Source: an uncultured Lachnospiraceae bacterium
GTDB taxonomy: Bacteria; Bacillota; Clostridia; Lachnospirales; Lachnospiraceae
Direction: 5' to 3'
Assembly (NCBI GenBank): GCA_910585355.1
Contig: CAJUDN010000004.1
Location: 9,135 to 70,473, forward strand
DNA length: 61,339 bases
Numbering within the stretch: position 1 is the first letter of the stretch; each line of letters starts with the position of its first letter. A program made the translations under genes and the position numbers. Positions 1 to 8,544 of the stretch are shown here, piece after piece. The notes beneath the pieces are model-generated. The model worked only from the letters and a program-made list of their open reading frames with translations. It did no database searches and was not told the DNA's origin.

Positions 1-29
1 TGATTTGTGTAGTAGGAAAAAAAATTTTT

Positions 30-1271
30 TTAATTCCCTTCTGCAAAATACGCGTCTATGGCAGCCGAAATCCCCGACACAATCTTATTTTGGTAACTGT
101 CGTCCTGCATCCAGCGATCCTCGTCGGGATTGCTTAAAAATCCCATCTCCACCACTGCCACAGGAATCTCGCTCCAGTTAATTGCTCCGGAATTATCCAC
201 CTCCTGAACCCCGCGGTTTTTGGTTCCTGTCTGGCTGCAGATATTGTCCACGATTTTCTTGGAAAGCCCATAGCTCCTGTCATGAAGATCGGCGTTATAT
301 GGATTCTGGGAGGTCATACACATACAGAGAGCTCCGTACACACCGGAATTGTCCATAGAATTGGCATGGAGCCTGATTAAAATATCAGCCCCGCTTTCAT
401 TTGCCAGAATAGACCTTTCCGCATTGCTCAAATTCACATCATGACTGGTACGTATCATAACCACTTTGTATCCCCGGTCCTTTAACTCTTCCTCCAGCTT
501 TTTGGACACCGTAAGCGTCAGTTCATATTCCTTAACCCCAGTGGCGGCTCCCACTGACCCCTCAGGCATTTTCGCCTTCATAGTGGAAGAGGATGGGCCG
601 ATAGGTTCCTTCTCTGCATTGGCTTTGGCCTGATGTCCCGCATCAATGGCCACGGTATGGCCGCTCCAAAAGCTTTCCGGCTCTGCTTGCGGATTTTCTG
701 CGCTTTCCACCGGGGAATCCGAAACTGTTCCCTCAGCTCCCGCTTCCGGCATATCTCCTTCTGTCTGTGCAAAAACCTCAGCTCCCGCTTCCAGAGCGTC
801 CGGCTCCTCTTCCTTCACTGCTACCATATCAGAAGCCACATAGGCTGTCTTTCCGTCATAGAGCACCTGGCTCCAGGTTTCATTATAGCCTGTCCGCCGG
901 AGAGTATCTCCTGTTTTTAGCTGGATATAAATCCTTGCATTCTGGCTGGCGCTCTCTCTGACATTTAAGATATCCGCCGTAACAACGACTGTTTCATCCA
1001 CCGGCTCATAAACTTCCTCCGCCTTTGTATGAGGCCCGCTTTCATCTTCTGTCCCGGCGGCTTCTCCTTCGGGAACAGACTCCGTCTCTCCCATAGAGAT
1101 CATAGTCATATCGACCGTCTTTCCCTCGTTTTGCGCGTAGCCGGTCTCGCTTAAATCCACAGCCTGATATCTGGAGGCGCTGCAGCCGGAAAGAGCTGGC
1201 GCCAGGCACGCCAAGCATACGATACTTAACAGGAGACGGAGGAGCTTCCGCCCTCTTTTTACTTCTTTCAC
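30..1271 (-). CDS. N-acetylmuramoyl-L-alanine amidase lipoprotein with SH3 domain
   Basis: This is a 413-aa cell wall hydrolase that should cleave the bond between MurNAc and L-alanine outside the membrane. The N-terminus has a basic, hydrophobic signal ending in the lipobox LSGC (Cys30), so it is predicted to be a lipoprotein. A bacterial SH3 domain spans about residues 90-152 (with the LNVRESAS core). The catalytic Amidase_3 domain spans about 205-410 and shows the zinc motif IDAGHQ, a KEYEL glutamate, the RLHANS histidine and the C-terminal VVEMGFLSN glutamate. Its start overlaps the mnmA stop by 4 bp (ATGA), so it is the last gene of the nifS-nifU-mnmA operon. Family assignment is firm; the physiological role (growth, separation or sporulation) is not shown by the sequence. 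Confidence 0.92.
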   Translation of the reverse strand: MKEVKRGRKLLRLLLSIVCLACLAPALSGCSASRYQAVDLSETGYAQNEGKTVDMTMISMGETESVPEGEAAGTEDESGPHTKAEEVYEPVDETVVVTADILNVRESASQNARIYIQLKTGDTLRRTGYNETWSQVLYDGKTAYVASDMVAVKEEEPDALEAGAEVFAQTEGDMPEAGAEGTVSDSPVESAENPQAEPESFWSGHTVAIDAGHQAKANAEKEPIGPSSSTMKAKMPEGSVGAATGVKEYELTLTVSKKLEEELKDRGYKVVMIRTSHDVNLSNAERSILANESGADILIRLHANSMDNSGVYGALCMCMTSQNPYNADLHDRSYGLSKKIVDNICSQTGTKNRGVQEVDNSGAINWSEIPVAVVEMGFLSNPDEDRWMQDDSYQNKIVSGISAAIDAYFAEGN

Positions 1272-2344
1272 AGGATGGTCCCTCCTCCGAATACATGATC
1301 TTCTTCATAAAATACAACAGCCTGTCCGGGCGTAATGGCCCTCTGTGGCGTCTCGAACAAACATTCCACGGTTCCGTTGGGAAGCTCTCTGATTTCACAG
1401 GGGGCGCCCCCATGGCTGTAACGGATTTTTGCCGTGACCCTCCGGCTTTCTTTGTGAAGCCCATCCACAGCCATCCAGTTTACATGGGAACAGCGCAGAC
1501 GGTCAGAAAACACGTCATCGCCGCTCCCGATGACCACCTCATTGGTCTCCGGACGGATTTCCGTCACGAATACAGGCCGTCCCATGGACAGATTCAGTCC
1601 CTTTCTCTGTCCAACCGTATAATGGGTAATTCCCTTATGACATCCTAAAACATTTCCGTCCACGTCCACAAAGTTACCGGCTCCCGGAACACTGTCAGCG
1701 CTCTTTTCGATGAAAGACGCATAATCATTGTCCGGGATGAAACAGATTTCCATACTGTCTTTTTTCTTTGCCACCGCCAGCCCGTTTCTCTCCGCAATCT
1801 GCCGGATCTCCTCCTTTGTATAATCCCCCACAGGCATCAGAGTCCTTTTAAGCTGTTCCTGGGTCAGATTGTAAAGGGCGTACGTCTGGTCCTTGGCCGC
1901 TGTGACAGAATTTCTTACGGTAAAGCGTCCGTTTGGAAGTTCCATCACCCTGGCATAGTGACCTGTGGCAATGTAATCGGCGCCAATTTCCATACTGCGG
2001 GTTAACAGCGCTTCCCATTTCACATAGCGGTTGCAGGCAATGCAGGGATTGGGAGTCCGCCCATGAAGATATTCTGCCACAAAATAGTCCATCACGGATT
2101 CCTTAAATTCCCTGCGGAAGTTCATCACATAATAGGGGATTCCCAGAGTCCAGGCAACCCGTCTGGCATCGTCCACGGCGCTTAAACCGCAGCATCCGCC
2201 GTTTTCTGAGGCCTCATCCGGGTTTTCCTCCTGCCAGATCTGCATGGTAACGCCGATTACCTCATATCCCCGCTCTTTTAAAAGGCAGGCGGCGACTGAG
2301 GAATCAACGCCGCCGGACATACCTACCACTACCTTTTTTTTCAT
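1268..2344 (-). CDS. mnmA: tRNA-specific 2-thiouridylase MnmA
   Basis: MnmA (358 aa, normal length) installs the 2-thio group on uridine 34 of Lys, Glu and Gln tRNAs, using ATP and sulfur relayed from a cysteine desulfurase. The PP-loop GMSGGVDSS is at residues 8-16. The two catalytic cysteines are visible in the [14 protein letters not shown] and [10 protein letters not shown] stretches. It starts 3 nt after the nifU stop and its end overlaps the amidase start, so translation is probably coupled. The upstream nifS desulfurase in the same operon is the obvious sulfur donor. Confidence 0.97.
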   Translation of the reverse strand: MKKKVVVGMSGGVDSSVAACLLKERGYEVIGVTMQIWQEENPDEASENGGCCGLSAVDDARRVAWTLGIPYYVMNFRREFKESVMDYFVAEYLHGRTPNPCIACNRYVKWEALLTRSMEIGADYIATGHYARVMELPNGRFTVRNSVTAAKDQTYALYNLTQEQLKRTLMPVGDYTKEEIRQIAERNGLAVAKKKDSMEICFIPDNDYASFIEKSADSVPGAGNFVDVDGNVLGCHKGITHYTVGQRKGLNLSMGRPVFVTEIRPETNEVVIGSGDDVFSDRLRCSHVNWMAVDGLHKESRRVTAKIRYSHGGAPCEIRELPNGTVECLFETPQRAITPGQAVVFYEEDHVFGGGTIL

Positions 2345-2347
2345 TGT

Positions 2348-2788
2348 TTAGTATTCCTCATCCTCGTCATGCTCGCTGATATCGGACTTGGGTTTTTCCA
2401 AACCCTCGATCTTGATTCCGTGCTTCTCTGCGTAATCCCACAGGGCGGCGTGAATTGCCTCCTCAGCAAGCAAAGAACAGTGAACCTTCACAGGCGGGAG
2501 TCCGTCCAGGGCCTCCATAACGGCCTTGTTGGTCACCTTCATGGCTTCTTCGATGGTCTTTCCCTTTACCATTTCCGTCGCCATACTGCTTGTCGCAACG
2601 GCGGCTCCGCAGCCGAAAGTCTTAAATTTGCAGTCCTTAATCATATGGCTCTCATCGTCGATATCCAGATAAATTCTCATGATGTCGCCGCATTTTGCAT
2701 TGCCTACGGTGCCCACGCCGCTGGCTTCCTCTATTTCACCCACATTTCTCGGGTTCTGAAAGTGGTCCATTACTTTTTCTGAATACAT
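2348..2788 (-). CDS. nifU: NifU/IscU-type iron-sulfur cluster scaffold
   Basis: This 146-aa scaffold protein assembles Fe-S clusters with the neighbouring cysteine desulfurase. It is the short IscU-like form without the C-terminal Nfu domain of classical NifU. The three ligand cysteines are Cys33 (GNAKCGD, with Asp35), Cys60 (GCGAAVATSS) and Cys104 (VHCSLLAEEA). The C-terminus is an acidic tail. A strong AAAGGAG site lies about 8 nt before the ATG. It sits between nifS and mnmA, a common clostridial arrangement; whether it is named nifU or iscU is a matter of convention. Confidence 0.95.
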   Translation of the reverse strand: MYSEKVMDHFQNPRNVGEIEEASGVGTVGNAKCGDIMRIYLDIDDESHMIKDCKFKTFGCGAAVATSSMATEMVKGKTIEEAMKVTNKAVMEALDGLPPVKVHCSLLAEEAIHAALWDYAEKHGIKIEGLEKPKSDISEHDEDEEY

Positions 2789-2814
2789 ATATGATTCTCC
2801 TTTTCATCGTTTTG

Positions 2815-4011
2815 TCAGTGAAATTCTCTTTTCTCTCTGCTTTTTACGAAGTCCTCATAAAGCGGGGACATGGAACGGAGGCGTTCCACAATCTTTTTAA
2901 TACTCTCCACGGTATCGTCGATGTCTTCTTTAGCAGTCTCATGACTTAAGGTCAGACGCAGAGAACCATGAGCAATCTCATGGGGCAGTCCAATGGCGAG
3001 AAGCACATGGGACGGGTCCAGAGACCCGGAAGTGCAGGCCGAACCAGAGGACCCGCAGATTCCCTCCATATCCAGCATAATTAACAGAGATTCTCCCTCG
3101 ATGAACTGGAATGCAAAGTTGGCATTGTTGGACAGTCTCTTTGTGGGATGTCCGTTCAGTCTGGTATAGGGTACTTCGGACATCACCCGTTTCACCAGAT
3201 AATCACGAAGTTCCGTTTCCTTTTTCTTATTCTCTTCCAGGTTCGCCATGGCAATCTCAACGGCTTTTCCCATTCCCACGATTCCCGGCACATTCTCGGT
3301 TCCGGCGCGGCGTTTTCTCTCCTGGGCGCCTCCGTGAATGAAGGAGCGCAGCTTCAACCCCTTTCTGATATAAAGAAATCCCACGCCTTTGGGTCCGTTG
3401 AATTTGTGGGCGCTGGCGCTGAGCATATCGATATGATATTCATCCACATTTATAGGTTCATGGCAGAATGCCTGAACGGCATCCGTATGAAACAAAATTC
3501 CATGTTCTTTTGCAATCTCGCCAATCTCCTTAATCGGTTCGATGGTTCCGATCTCGTTATTTGCAAACATCACAGAAATTAAAATCGTATCCGGCCGGAT
3601 TGCCGCTTTTAAGGTCTTAAGGTTCACCAGCCCGTTTTCGTCCACAGGGAGGTATGTTACTTCAAATCCATTTTTCTCCAGATACTGACCGGTATGAAGA
3701 ACTGCATGGTGCTCAATCTGTGTCGTAATAATATGCTTTCCTTTGGATCCATAAGCCTCAGCGGCCGCTTTTAATGCCCAGTTATCGGACTCAGTTCCGC
3801 CGTTGGTAAAATAAATTTCATTTTCCTTCGCTCCCAGAGCATCTGCAATTACTTCTCTGGTATGGGCCATTGCCTTTTTGCACGGTGTAGAAAATTCATA
3901 CACTGAAGATGGATTTCCGTAAAATTCCGTAAAGTACGGCAGCATCGCTTCCACAACTTCCGGACGTACCTTTGTTGTGGCCGCATTGTCAAGATAAATT
4001 ACCTTTTTCAT
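2815..4011 (-). CDS. nifS: NifS/IscS-family cysteine desulfurase
   Basis: This PLP enzyme (398 aa) converts L-cysteine to L-alanine and passes persulfide sulfur to the scaffold and to MnmA. The PLP lysine is in SASAHKFNGPKG and the persulfide-forming cysteine is in GSSGSACTSG near residue 330. The first residues (IYLDNAATTKVRPEV) are typical of the family. It is the first gene of the nifS-nifU-mnmA-amidase operon, with a promoter identified upstream. No Rrf2/IscR-type regulator gene lies in front of it, unlike many isc operons. Confidence 0.96.
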   Translation of the reverse strand: MKKVIYLDNAATTKVRPEVVEAMLPYFTEFYGNPSSVYEFSTPCKKAMAHTREVIADALGAKENEIYFTNGGTESDNWALKAAAEAYGSKGKHIITTQIEHHAVLHTGQYLEKNGFEVTYLPVDENGLVNLKTLKAAIRPDTILISVMFANNEIGTIEPIKEIGEIAKEHGILFHTDAVQAFCHEPINVDEYHIDMLSASAHKFNGPKGVGFLYIRKGLKLRSFIHGGAQERKRRAGTENVPGIVGMGKAVEIAMANLEENKKKETELRDYLVKRVMSEVPYTRLNGHPTKRLSNNANFAFQFIEGESLLIMLDMEGICGSSGSACTSGSLDPSHVLLAIGLPHEIAHGSLRLTLSHETAKEDIDDTVESIKKIVERLRSMSPLYEDFVKSREKREFH

Positions 4012-4088
4012 AAATCCGCCTTTCCGTAAATACAGGTTAAAAGCCTCATCTACTATATATTATGTCTTCTTTCCAAAGACTATCCTAC

Positions 4089-4118
4089 ATTATATATGAT
4101 ATGGTCCTCAGATTTCAA
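4089..4118 (-). promoter_or_regulatory. Probable sigma-A promoter of the nifS operon
   Basis: On the minus strand TTGAAA (4118-4113) is followed after 18 bp by TATAAT (4094-4089), about 80 nt before the nifS start codon. Confidence 0.6.
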
Positions 4119-4124
4119 CCGGTA

Positions 4125-4151
4125 TTCTTATATTTAAGAAAAATATAAGAA
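4125..4151. repeat. Perfect 11-bp inverted repeat upstream of the nifS promoter
   Basis: TTCTTATATTT (4125-4135) and AAATATAAGAA (4141-4151) are exact reverse complements with a 5-nt spacer. The position just behind the -35 of nifS fits an operator or a weak terminator; the sequence does not decide between these. Confidence 0.5.
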
Positions 4152-4184
4152 CAGTTGTTGCTGTTCAATCCCCGGCCAGTCACT

Positions 4185-4353
4185 CTGCTTATTGACCGGA
4201 AGCCAGTATATCGTTTGGCAAATAACTAAACCGAGTACGCAAAATATTTTTTCAAGTATGCAGATCAAAAAACGCAGGCGTAGTGGGACTACGCTGAGGC
4301 TTTTTGACCTGTGCAATCGGGAAAGCCGACAATTTTAAATGGGCATATGCAGT
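4185..4353. repeat. Dispersed intergenic repeat, copy 1
   Basis: The stretch between the nifS promoter and the flippase contains a short hairpin (GCGTAGT...ACTACGC around 4277-4295), a segment reading AATCGGGAAAGCC and a core TTTAAATGGGCATATGC at 4334-4350. Related segments recur at 26789-26829, 32641-32760 and 43082-43121. An open frame runs through it into the flippase, but that extension is repeat sequence and not coding. Confidence 0.45.
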
Positions 4354-4426
4354 TACACTGTTTGATAACATATCAGGAATCCTTCTCACATACATTATAA
4401 TAATTTTCCCGCAGGCTGGAGTTTCC

Positions 4427-6034
4427 ATGACTGACTTTTTCAGAAAACATACATTGATTGCCGGAACCCTGCTCCTTACGGCCACCGGCTTTGCCTCCAG
4501 AATTCTTGGATTCTTTTACAGAATCTTTTTATCCCGCACCATCGGCGCTGAAGGACTGGGGATTTATCAGATGATTTTTCCCGTTTACGGCGTCTGCTTC
4601 TCTCTGTGCGCCGGTTCCATTCAGACAGCCATCTCCCGTTTCACCGCAGCCGATGAAAGAAGAGCAAGAAAAACTCTCCTTACAGGATTTTCCATTTCTT
4701 TTGCCCTGTCCTTAGGGTTAGCCGCCCTGATTATCCGGTTCTCGGATTTTCTGGCTGTACATATTCTTATGGAGCCCCGCTGCGCCCCGCTTCTTCCGGC
4801 TCTGGCCCTGGCCTTTCCATGCACCTCTATCCATGCATGCATCTGCGGCTACTACTATGGAAAGGAAAAAGTACAGGTCCCGGCCCTGGCACAGTTAGCT
4901 GAACAATGCGTACGAATTTTCACAGTTTTTATCATCACAGATATCTGCAGGGAACAGGGACACCCTGTGACCGTATTTGTGGCTGTGGCCGGACTTGTAG
5001 CCGGAGAAGCCGGTTCCGCCCTGTTTACCCTCGTTTCCTACCTGTTATTTTCCCAAAATCCAGAAACGGGAGAAAATCCCTATGCAGACAGAGCCCCATA
5101 TATGGGCAAAATTCCACATACGAACAAACTCCCGTATACGGACAAAAAAATCCAACGCGGTGTAAACTCCTTTTTTGAAACGGCCATCCCCCTGATGGCC
5201 CTGGCTGCTCCTTTAATGGCCAACCGCCTGGTCGTAAATCTTCTGCAAAGCCTGGAAGCCATTCTGATTCCGAACCGCTTAAACTCATTTGGCTTATCCA
5301 AAGCCCAGGCCCTCAGCGTTTACGGAATCCTCACGGGAATGTCAATGCCCTTTATCATGTTTCCCTCTGCCATTGTAAACTCCCTGGCCGTAGTCCTTCT
5401 CCCCACAGTGGCCAGACATCAGTCGGCAGGGAACGATACCGAAATTTCCAGAAACATTTCCATGTCTTTCCGGTACAGCCTGTACATGGGAATTCTCTGC
5501 ATCGGTATCTTTACAGTTTTCGGAGACAATCTGGGAGTGGAAGTCTTTAAAAATCAGGACGCCGGGACCTTTATCTCCATACTGGCCTGGCTCTGCCCCT
5601 TTTTATATCTGGCCACCACTATGGGAAGTATCTTAAATGGCCTTGGAAAAACCACCTGCACGTTTCTTCATAACCTGACGTCCCTGCTTTTGCGGCTTCT
5701 CTTTGTTGCATTCGGTATTCCTCTGTTCGGTATCCGGGCCTATCTTTTGGGAATGCTGTGCAGTGAACTGTGTCTGGCCCTCCTCCACTTATACCGCCTG
5801 CGGCGCTTTGTGGATTTTTCTGCCAATGTGTGGGAAGTCCTGGTAAAGCCTGTGTTCTGCCTGGCCGTGGCCATGGGAATTTTTTCACTTTTTCCCGAGA
5901 ACCTCCCCGGTTTTGCCCAGGTTCCCCCCTTTTTCCTCACCGCCGTCCGAATTCTGATTGTCTGTGCCGCCTATGTTTTAATGCTGCTTCTGTTTCACAA
6001 AAAACAGACGGACCGGGTATCCCGGTCCATCTGA
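4427..6034 (+). CDS. SpoVB/MurJ-like polysaccharide or lipid-linked precursor flippase
   Basis: This 535-aa polytopic membrane protein belongs to the MOP/polysaccharide synthase flippase group and most resembles stage V sporulation protein B. It is expected to move lipid-linked wall or polysaccharide precursors across the membrane. The N-terminal signature TLLLTATGFASRILGFFYR, the following TIGAEGLGIYQM and many hydrophobic segments (about 14 expected) support this. I chose the ATG at 4427 because GGAG lies 7 nt upstream and the protein then starts like its family; the longer open frame from 4304 is repeat-derived. About residues 223-248 form a poorly conserved, proline/tyrosine-rich loop. 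It could equally be a capsule flippase, as no sporulation neighbours are present. Confidence 0.82.
   Translation: MTDFFRKHTLIAGTLLLTATGFASRILGFFYRIFLSRTIGAEGLGIYQMIFPVYGVCFSLCAGSIQTAISRFTAADERRARKTLLTGFSISFALSLGLAALIIRFSDFLAVHILMEPRCAPLLPALALAFPCTSIHACICGYYYGKEKVQVPALAQLAEQCVRIFTVFIITDICREQGHPVTVFVAVAGLVAGEAGSALFTLVSYLLFSQNPETGENPYADRAPYMGKIPHTNKLPYTDKKIQRGVNSFFETAIPLMALAAPLMANRLVVNLLQSLEAILIPNRLNSFGLSKAQALSVYGILTGMSMPFIMFPSAIVNSLAVVLLPTVARHQSAGNDTEISRNISMSFRYSLYMGILCIGIFTVFGDNLGVEVFKNQDAGTFISILAWLCPFLYLATTMGSILNGLGKTTCTFLHNLTSLLLRLLFVAFGIPLFGIRAYLLGMLCSELCLALLHLYRLRRFVDFSANVWEVLVKPVFCLAVAMGIFSLFPENLPGFAQVPPFFLTAVRILIVCAAYVLMLLLFHKKQTDRVSRSI
6010..6028. terminator. GC-rich hairpin at the end of the flippase gene
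   Basis: GGACCGGG (6010-6017) and CCCGGTCC (6021-6028) form an 8-bp perfect stem with a TAT loop, overlapping the last codons. No T-tract follows, so terminator function is uncertain. Confidence 0.35.
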
Positions 6035-6148
6035 CTTCCATGGGAGGCCTAAGTGATTCTATGCCAACAATACACAAAGACGCCATCTCCTTCGGCCTGG
6101 GTCACCATCCCGTCAACGCTCCACGCGGCCTTTTTATTATCCGTGTCC

Positions 6149-6361
6149 TTAATTTCTCTCTTTCCGCCTGTAAAGCAAAACCGCTGCACCTCCGGAAATA
6201 AGTAAGGAAGCGAATGTTCCTGCAAGATTATTTGTAATCGGATTCAGGAAAATAATCACCGGAATAATCAGGACTGAGGTAATCAAGCAAAGCTTCCGTA
6301 ATTTCCTTACAAATCCCACAAGCAGAATTGCGTAAATTGCTGGAGCCGTGTTCGCAAGCAA
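6149..6361 (-). CDS. Possible small membrane protein, unrecognised
   Basis: An open frame of about 70 codons follows the TIGR04076 gene. It encodes two or three hydrophobic segments (the IYAILLVGFV, LITSVLIIPVIIF and LISGGAAVLLY stretches) and ends in a basic RRKERN tail. There is no ATG at its head; a TTG at 6361 preceded by GGAAAG is the best start I can see, just after the neighbour's TAA. It may be a short membrane gene at the end of the redox operon or the 3' remnant of a larger gene. I do not recognise a family. Confidence 0.3.
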   Translation of the reverse strand: MLANTAPAIYAILLVGFVRKLRKLCLITSVLIIPVIIFLNPITNNLAGTFASLLISGGAAVLLYRRKERN

Positions 6362-6366
6362 AGCAA

Positions 6367-6702
6367 TTATCTTTCCGCCGGTATCCGCTCCAGCAAAAAC
6401 ACCACCGGACGCACGCCGTCGTCGCAGCACAAAAGCAGTTCATCCTGGCTTTTACTCCATCCGTTCCAATAAAAATCCCCGCCCTGCAGCGCAGCATACA
6501 CCTTAATTTTAATCACATCCCACGCACCTGGGCAAAACGAATGCTCATACGGGAAACGGCCATAATTTTTCTGCGTAACCAGAAACTCCTGTCCCTCTTC
6601 AAAGCGTGAGCATTTGCCTGTTTCCGGCCTTGCTAAGAAACGGTCTGCCAGGTCCTGATAATATTCCCGCTTCATTACCGTAATTTTTACATTATATTTC
6701 AT
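6367..6702 (-). CDS. TIGR04076 family protein
   Basis: This 111-aa protein matches the small TIGR04076 family: MKYNVKITV start, a CPGAWDVIKIKVYAALQGG centre and the CCDDGVRPVVFLLER end. The family's function is unknown. It is a paralogue of the next gene upstream, with the same first residues pattern and the same W-D-x-I...Y-A-x-x-Q-G-G core, so a local duplication is likely. Cysteines in C-S-R-F, FCPGAW and CCDDG could bind metal, but that is inference. A GGAGGA site precedes the ATG and the gap to the fused paralogue is 44 nt. Confidence 0.8.
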   Translation of the reverse strand: MKYNVKITVMKREYYQDLADRFLARPETGKCSRFEEGQEFLVTQKNYGRFPYEHSFCPGAWDVIKIKVYAALQGGDFYWNGWSKSQDELLLCCDDGVRPVVFLLERIPAER

Positions 6703-6746
6703 AGAATCCTCCTCTGTCTTTTCTTCACACTGCTCTGAACCGGGAA

Positions 6747-7346
6747 TTATTCAATCCCCGTCACCGAATAACCGCCCAGTTTCACAATCGTTTCTATCAA
6801 CAGCTCATCTTCCGGCGCATGATCCCTCTGGACATACCCCTCCACACAGCCTTTATTCAGCCGGACCTCTACGTTGTCCACTCCAGGAAGGGCTTCCAGC
6901 GCCGTTTTTATCTTTTCCGCACAGCCCTCGCACTTCATCCCTCCGATGTTTATTAACTTATAGTCCAGCCGCTCAATCTTAAAAATAACCGGCCGCGTGC
7001 CGTCGTTGCAGCAGGTAATCATGGTATTCTCCGCGTTCATCCACCCCTTCATGATGGAACCGCCCTGTACTCCGGCGTAAATATAGCGTGAAATCGCATC
7101 CCAGGCCTCCGCGCAATGGGGAATCTTCGGCCCGCCCGCGACGGTATCTGGAACCATGCTGGTTCTCGTCAGCGTGTTCAGTCCCATATGCCAAAAAATT
7201 CCCTGGCCGCCGTCGCTTTCAAAGATAAAAGTATCTCCCACATGATAGCAGGGACATTCGCCGGAGTTCGGGTTGGCACAATATTGCTGCTGCAGCTCCG
7301 GAAATAACTTCTTGTCGATTACAGTCAGCCTCACTTTGTGTTTCAT
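6747..7346 (-). CDS. TIGR04076 domain fused to a heavy-metal-associated (HMA) domain
   Basis: This 199-aa protein has a TIGR04076 domain (about residues 1-130, with CPCYHVGD, HCAEAWDAISRYIYAGVQGG and CCNDGTRPVIFKIERL) joined to an HMA domain (about 132-199). The HMA domain carries the metal-binding GMKCEGC motif and the family pattern ALPGVDNVEVRLNKG. HMA domains bind Cu(I), Zn or similar soft metals in chaperones and P-type ATPases. The fusion therefore ties the uncharacterised TIGR04076 family to metal binding. It lies downstream of two flavodoxin-like genes and a divergent Crp/Fnr regulator, pointing to a redox- or metal-responsive operon. Domain identities are confident; the function is inferred. 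Confidence 0.85.
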   Translation of the reverse strand: MKHKVRLTVIDKKLFPELQQQYCANPNSGECPCYHVGDTFIFESDGGQGIFWHMGLNTLTRTSMVPDTVAGGPKIPHCAEAWDAISRYIYAGVQGGSIMKGWMNAENTMITCCNDGTRPVIFKIERLDYKLINIGGMKCEGCAEKIKTALEALPGVDNVEVRLNKGCVEGYVQRDHAPEDELLIETIVKLGGYSVTGIE

Positions 7347-7365
7347 GATACTTCCTCCACATCCA

Positions 7366-7914
7366 TTACTTTTTCAATTCCTTTACAAACGCCGCGCCCG
7401 CCTGTGCAAGCGCAGGCAGCATATATGCCCGGTTAAACCGGATTACCGGCAGACGGTCCGCCACGGACATTTTCATATGGCTCAATGTCTGCTCCAGATT
7501 GTGCAGACACTCGATAGCCCCTAAGCCGGTTCCCCCCGCGCAGGCCACAATCAGGCATTTCTTTCCGACAAGAAAATGGTTATGCGCGGTTTCGCACCGC
7601 CGCAGCCTGTCTAAAAAGGATTTTAAATTTTCTGCCAGGTCATGCCAGTAAACCGGAGTGACAAACAAAATGCCGTCGGCATCCTTCATCTTCTCATAAA
7701 TCATGGCGAAGTCATCCTCTATCACACAAGCGCCTTTTGCCTTGCAGTCCCCTCAGCCGTCCTTACAGGCAAGGCAGTGCCTTATGGACTGTTTGTTCAG
7801 GTGGATCATTTCCGGGGATACCCCCGCTGTTTCCACTCCCTTTTGGAGTTCTTTTGCTGCCGCCGCGGTCAAACCGTCTGCATTGGGGCTTGCCCATATC
7901 AGCAATACGTTCAT
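7366..7914 (-). pseudogene. Flavodoxin/NADPH-dependent FMN reductase family gene with in-frame TGA
   Basis: Read from the ATG at 7914, the frame gives a good flavodoxin-fold start (NVLLIWASPNADGLT), then CLACKDG, then TGA at 7755-7753 (codon 54), then GDCKAKGACVIEDDF and the rest of the family fold to 7366, with no shift of frame. The start overlaps the upstream flavodoxin stop by 4 bp (ATGA). In the relatives I know, this place reads C-x-x-C-x-(N/D)-G-W-G-x-C, so TGA probably replaces TGG (Trp). A nonsense mutation or sequence error is the simple reading. Downstream reinitiation at 7725 would give only a 119-aa fragment lacking the FMN phosphate loop. Confidence 0.8.
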
Positions 7915-8450
7915 AACAGCTCCTTTCCCATCCGGTACGCTTTTTCCGGATACTCAGTCTTTTCGATTGCTTCCCTGTAATAGCATCCATAAGCCAGCAG
8001 CGTGCCGGCATCCTGCCATTTTAAATATCGTAACATTTCCCGGTAGGTTCCCACCGCGCCGTCCATAATCGACTGCCTCCTGTCCGCCGCCGTCACAATC
8101 AGCATGGCCTTCTTATCCGCGCCCCGCAGTTCGCTGTCAATCCCGTGGAATCGGTCAATCGCCATCTTGATTTGGGACGACAGGCCATGATAATATAACG
8201 GAGAAACAAACACCACCATATCTGCCTCCTTCAGTTTGGGATAAAGCTCGGTCATACAATCCTTAAATACGCAGGGTTTCTTCCCGGTTTCACAGGCGTC
8301 GCAGCCGATGCAGGGGTGAACACACGCAAACGCCGCATCAAACCGGTAAATTTCATGTCCGCTCTCCTTTGCTCCCCGGATAAATTCGTCCGCCAGCAAA
8401 GCCGAGGTTCCCTTCTTGTGCGGACTCCCTGTCAGTACAACAAGTTTCAT
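7911..8450 (-). CDS. Flavodoxin-fold NAD(P)H-dependent oxidoreductase
   Basis: This 179-aa protein is a flavodoxin-like FMN reductase of the iron-sulfur flavoprotein/WrbA-like group. The N-terminus VVLTGSPHKKGTSALLADEF is the FMN phosphate-binding loop. A cysteine-rich segment HPCIGCDACETGKKPCVFKDC (residues about 46-65) resembles the compact cysteine cluster of iron-sulfur flavoproteins. It should transfer electrons from NAD(P)H to quinones, nitro compounds or other acceptors in the cytoplasm. AAGGAGG lies 8 nt before the ATG. It is the first gene of the minus-strand operon and diverges from the Crp/Fnr regulator with a gap of about 94 nt. Confidence 0.88.
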   Translation of the reverse strand: MKLVVLTGSPHKKGTSALLADEFIRGAKESGHEIYRFDAAFACVHPCIGCDACETGKKPCVFKDCMTELYPKLKEADMVVFVSPLYYHGLSSQIKMAIDRFHGIDSELRGADKKAMLIVTAADRRQSIMDGAVGTYREMLRYLKWQDAGTLLAYGCYYREAIEKTEYPEKAYRMGKELL

Positions 8451-8481
8451 CTGATCTGCCTCCTTTTAAAGATTGTTTTTA

Positions 8482-8510
8482 TTGAAAAAACGGTATCAAA
8501 ATGCTACAAT
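8482..8510 (+). promoter_or_regulatory. Promoter of the Crp/Fnr-like regulator
   Basis: TTGAAA (8482-8487), 17-bp spacer, TACAAT (8505-8510). The gene's GAGG site and ATG follow at 8534 and 8545. The divergent flavodoxin promoter must lie in the same 94-nt interval. Confidence 0.6.
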
Positions 8511-8544
8511 TTAGAATCATCCCCTTCCATCACGAGGTACTATT

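Noticed and set aside
4304-4426. Longer N-terminus for the flippase
   Set aside because: The extra 41 codons derive from the intergenic repeat; the ATG at 4427 has a ribosome binding site and a family-like start.
6035-6148. A minus-strand frame reading NKKAAWSVDGMVTQAEGDG
   Set aside because: Protein-like over about 30 codons, but without a start, a ribosome binding site or a recognised family.
7753-7755. Selenocysteine reading of the TGA
   Set aside because: The hairpin after the codon is weak (CAAG/CTTG plus wobble pairs) and the expected residue is Trp; kept only as an alternative in the findings.
8482-8499. FNR-type half-sites TTGA...TCAA in the flavodoxin/crp gap
   Set aside because: The spacing is 10 nt instead of the 6 nt of the canonical site, and TTGA is already the -35 box.
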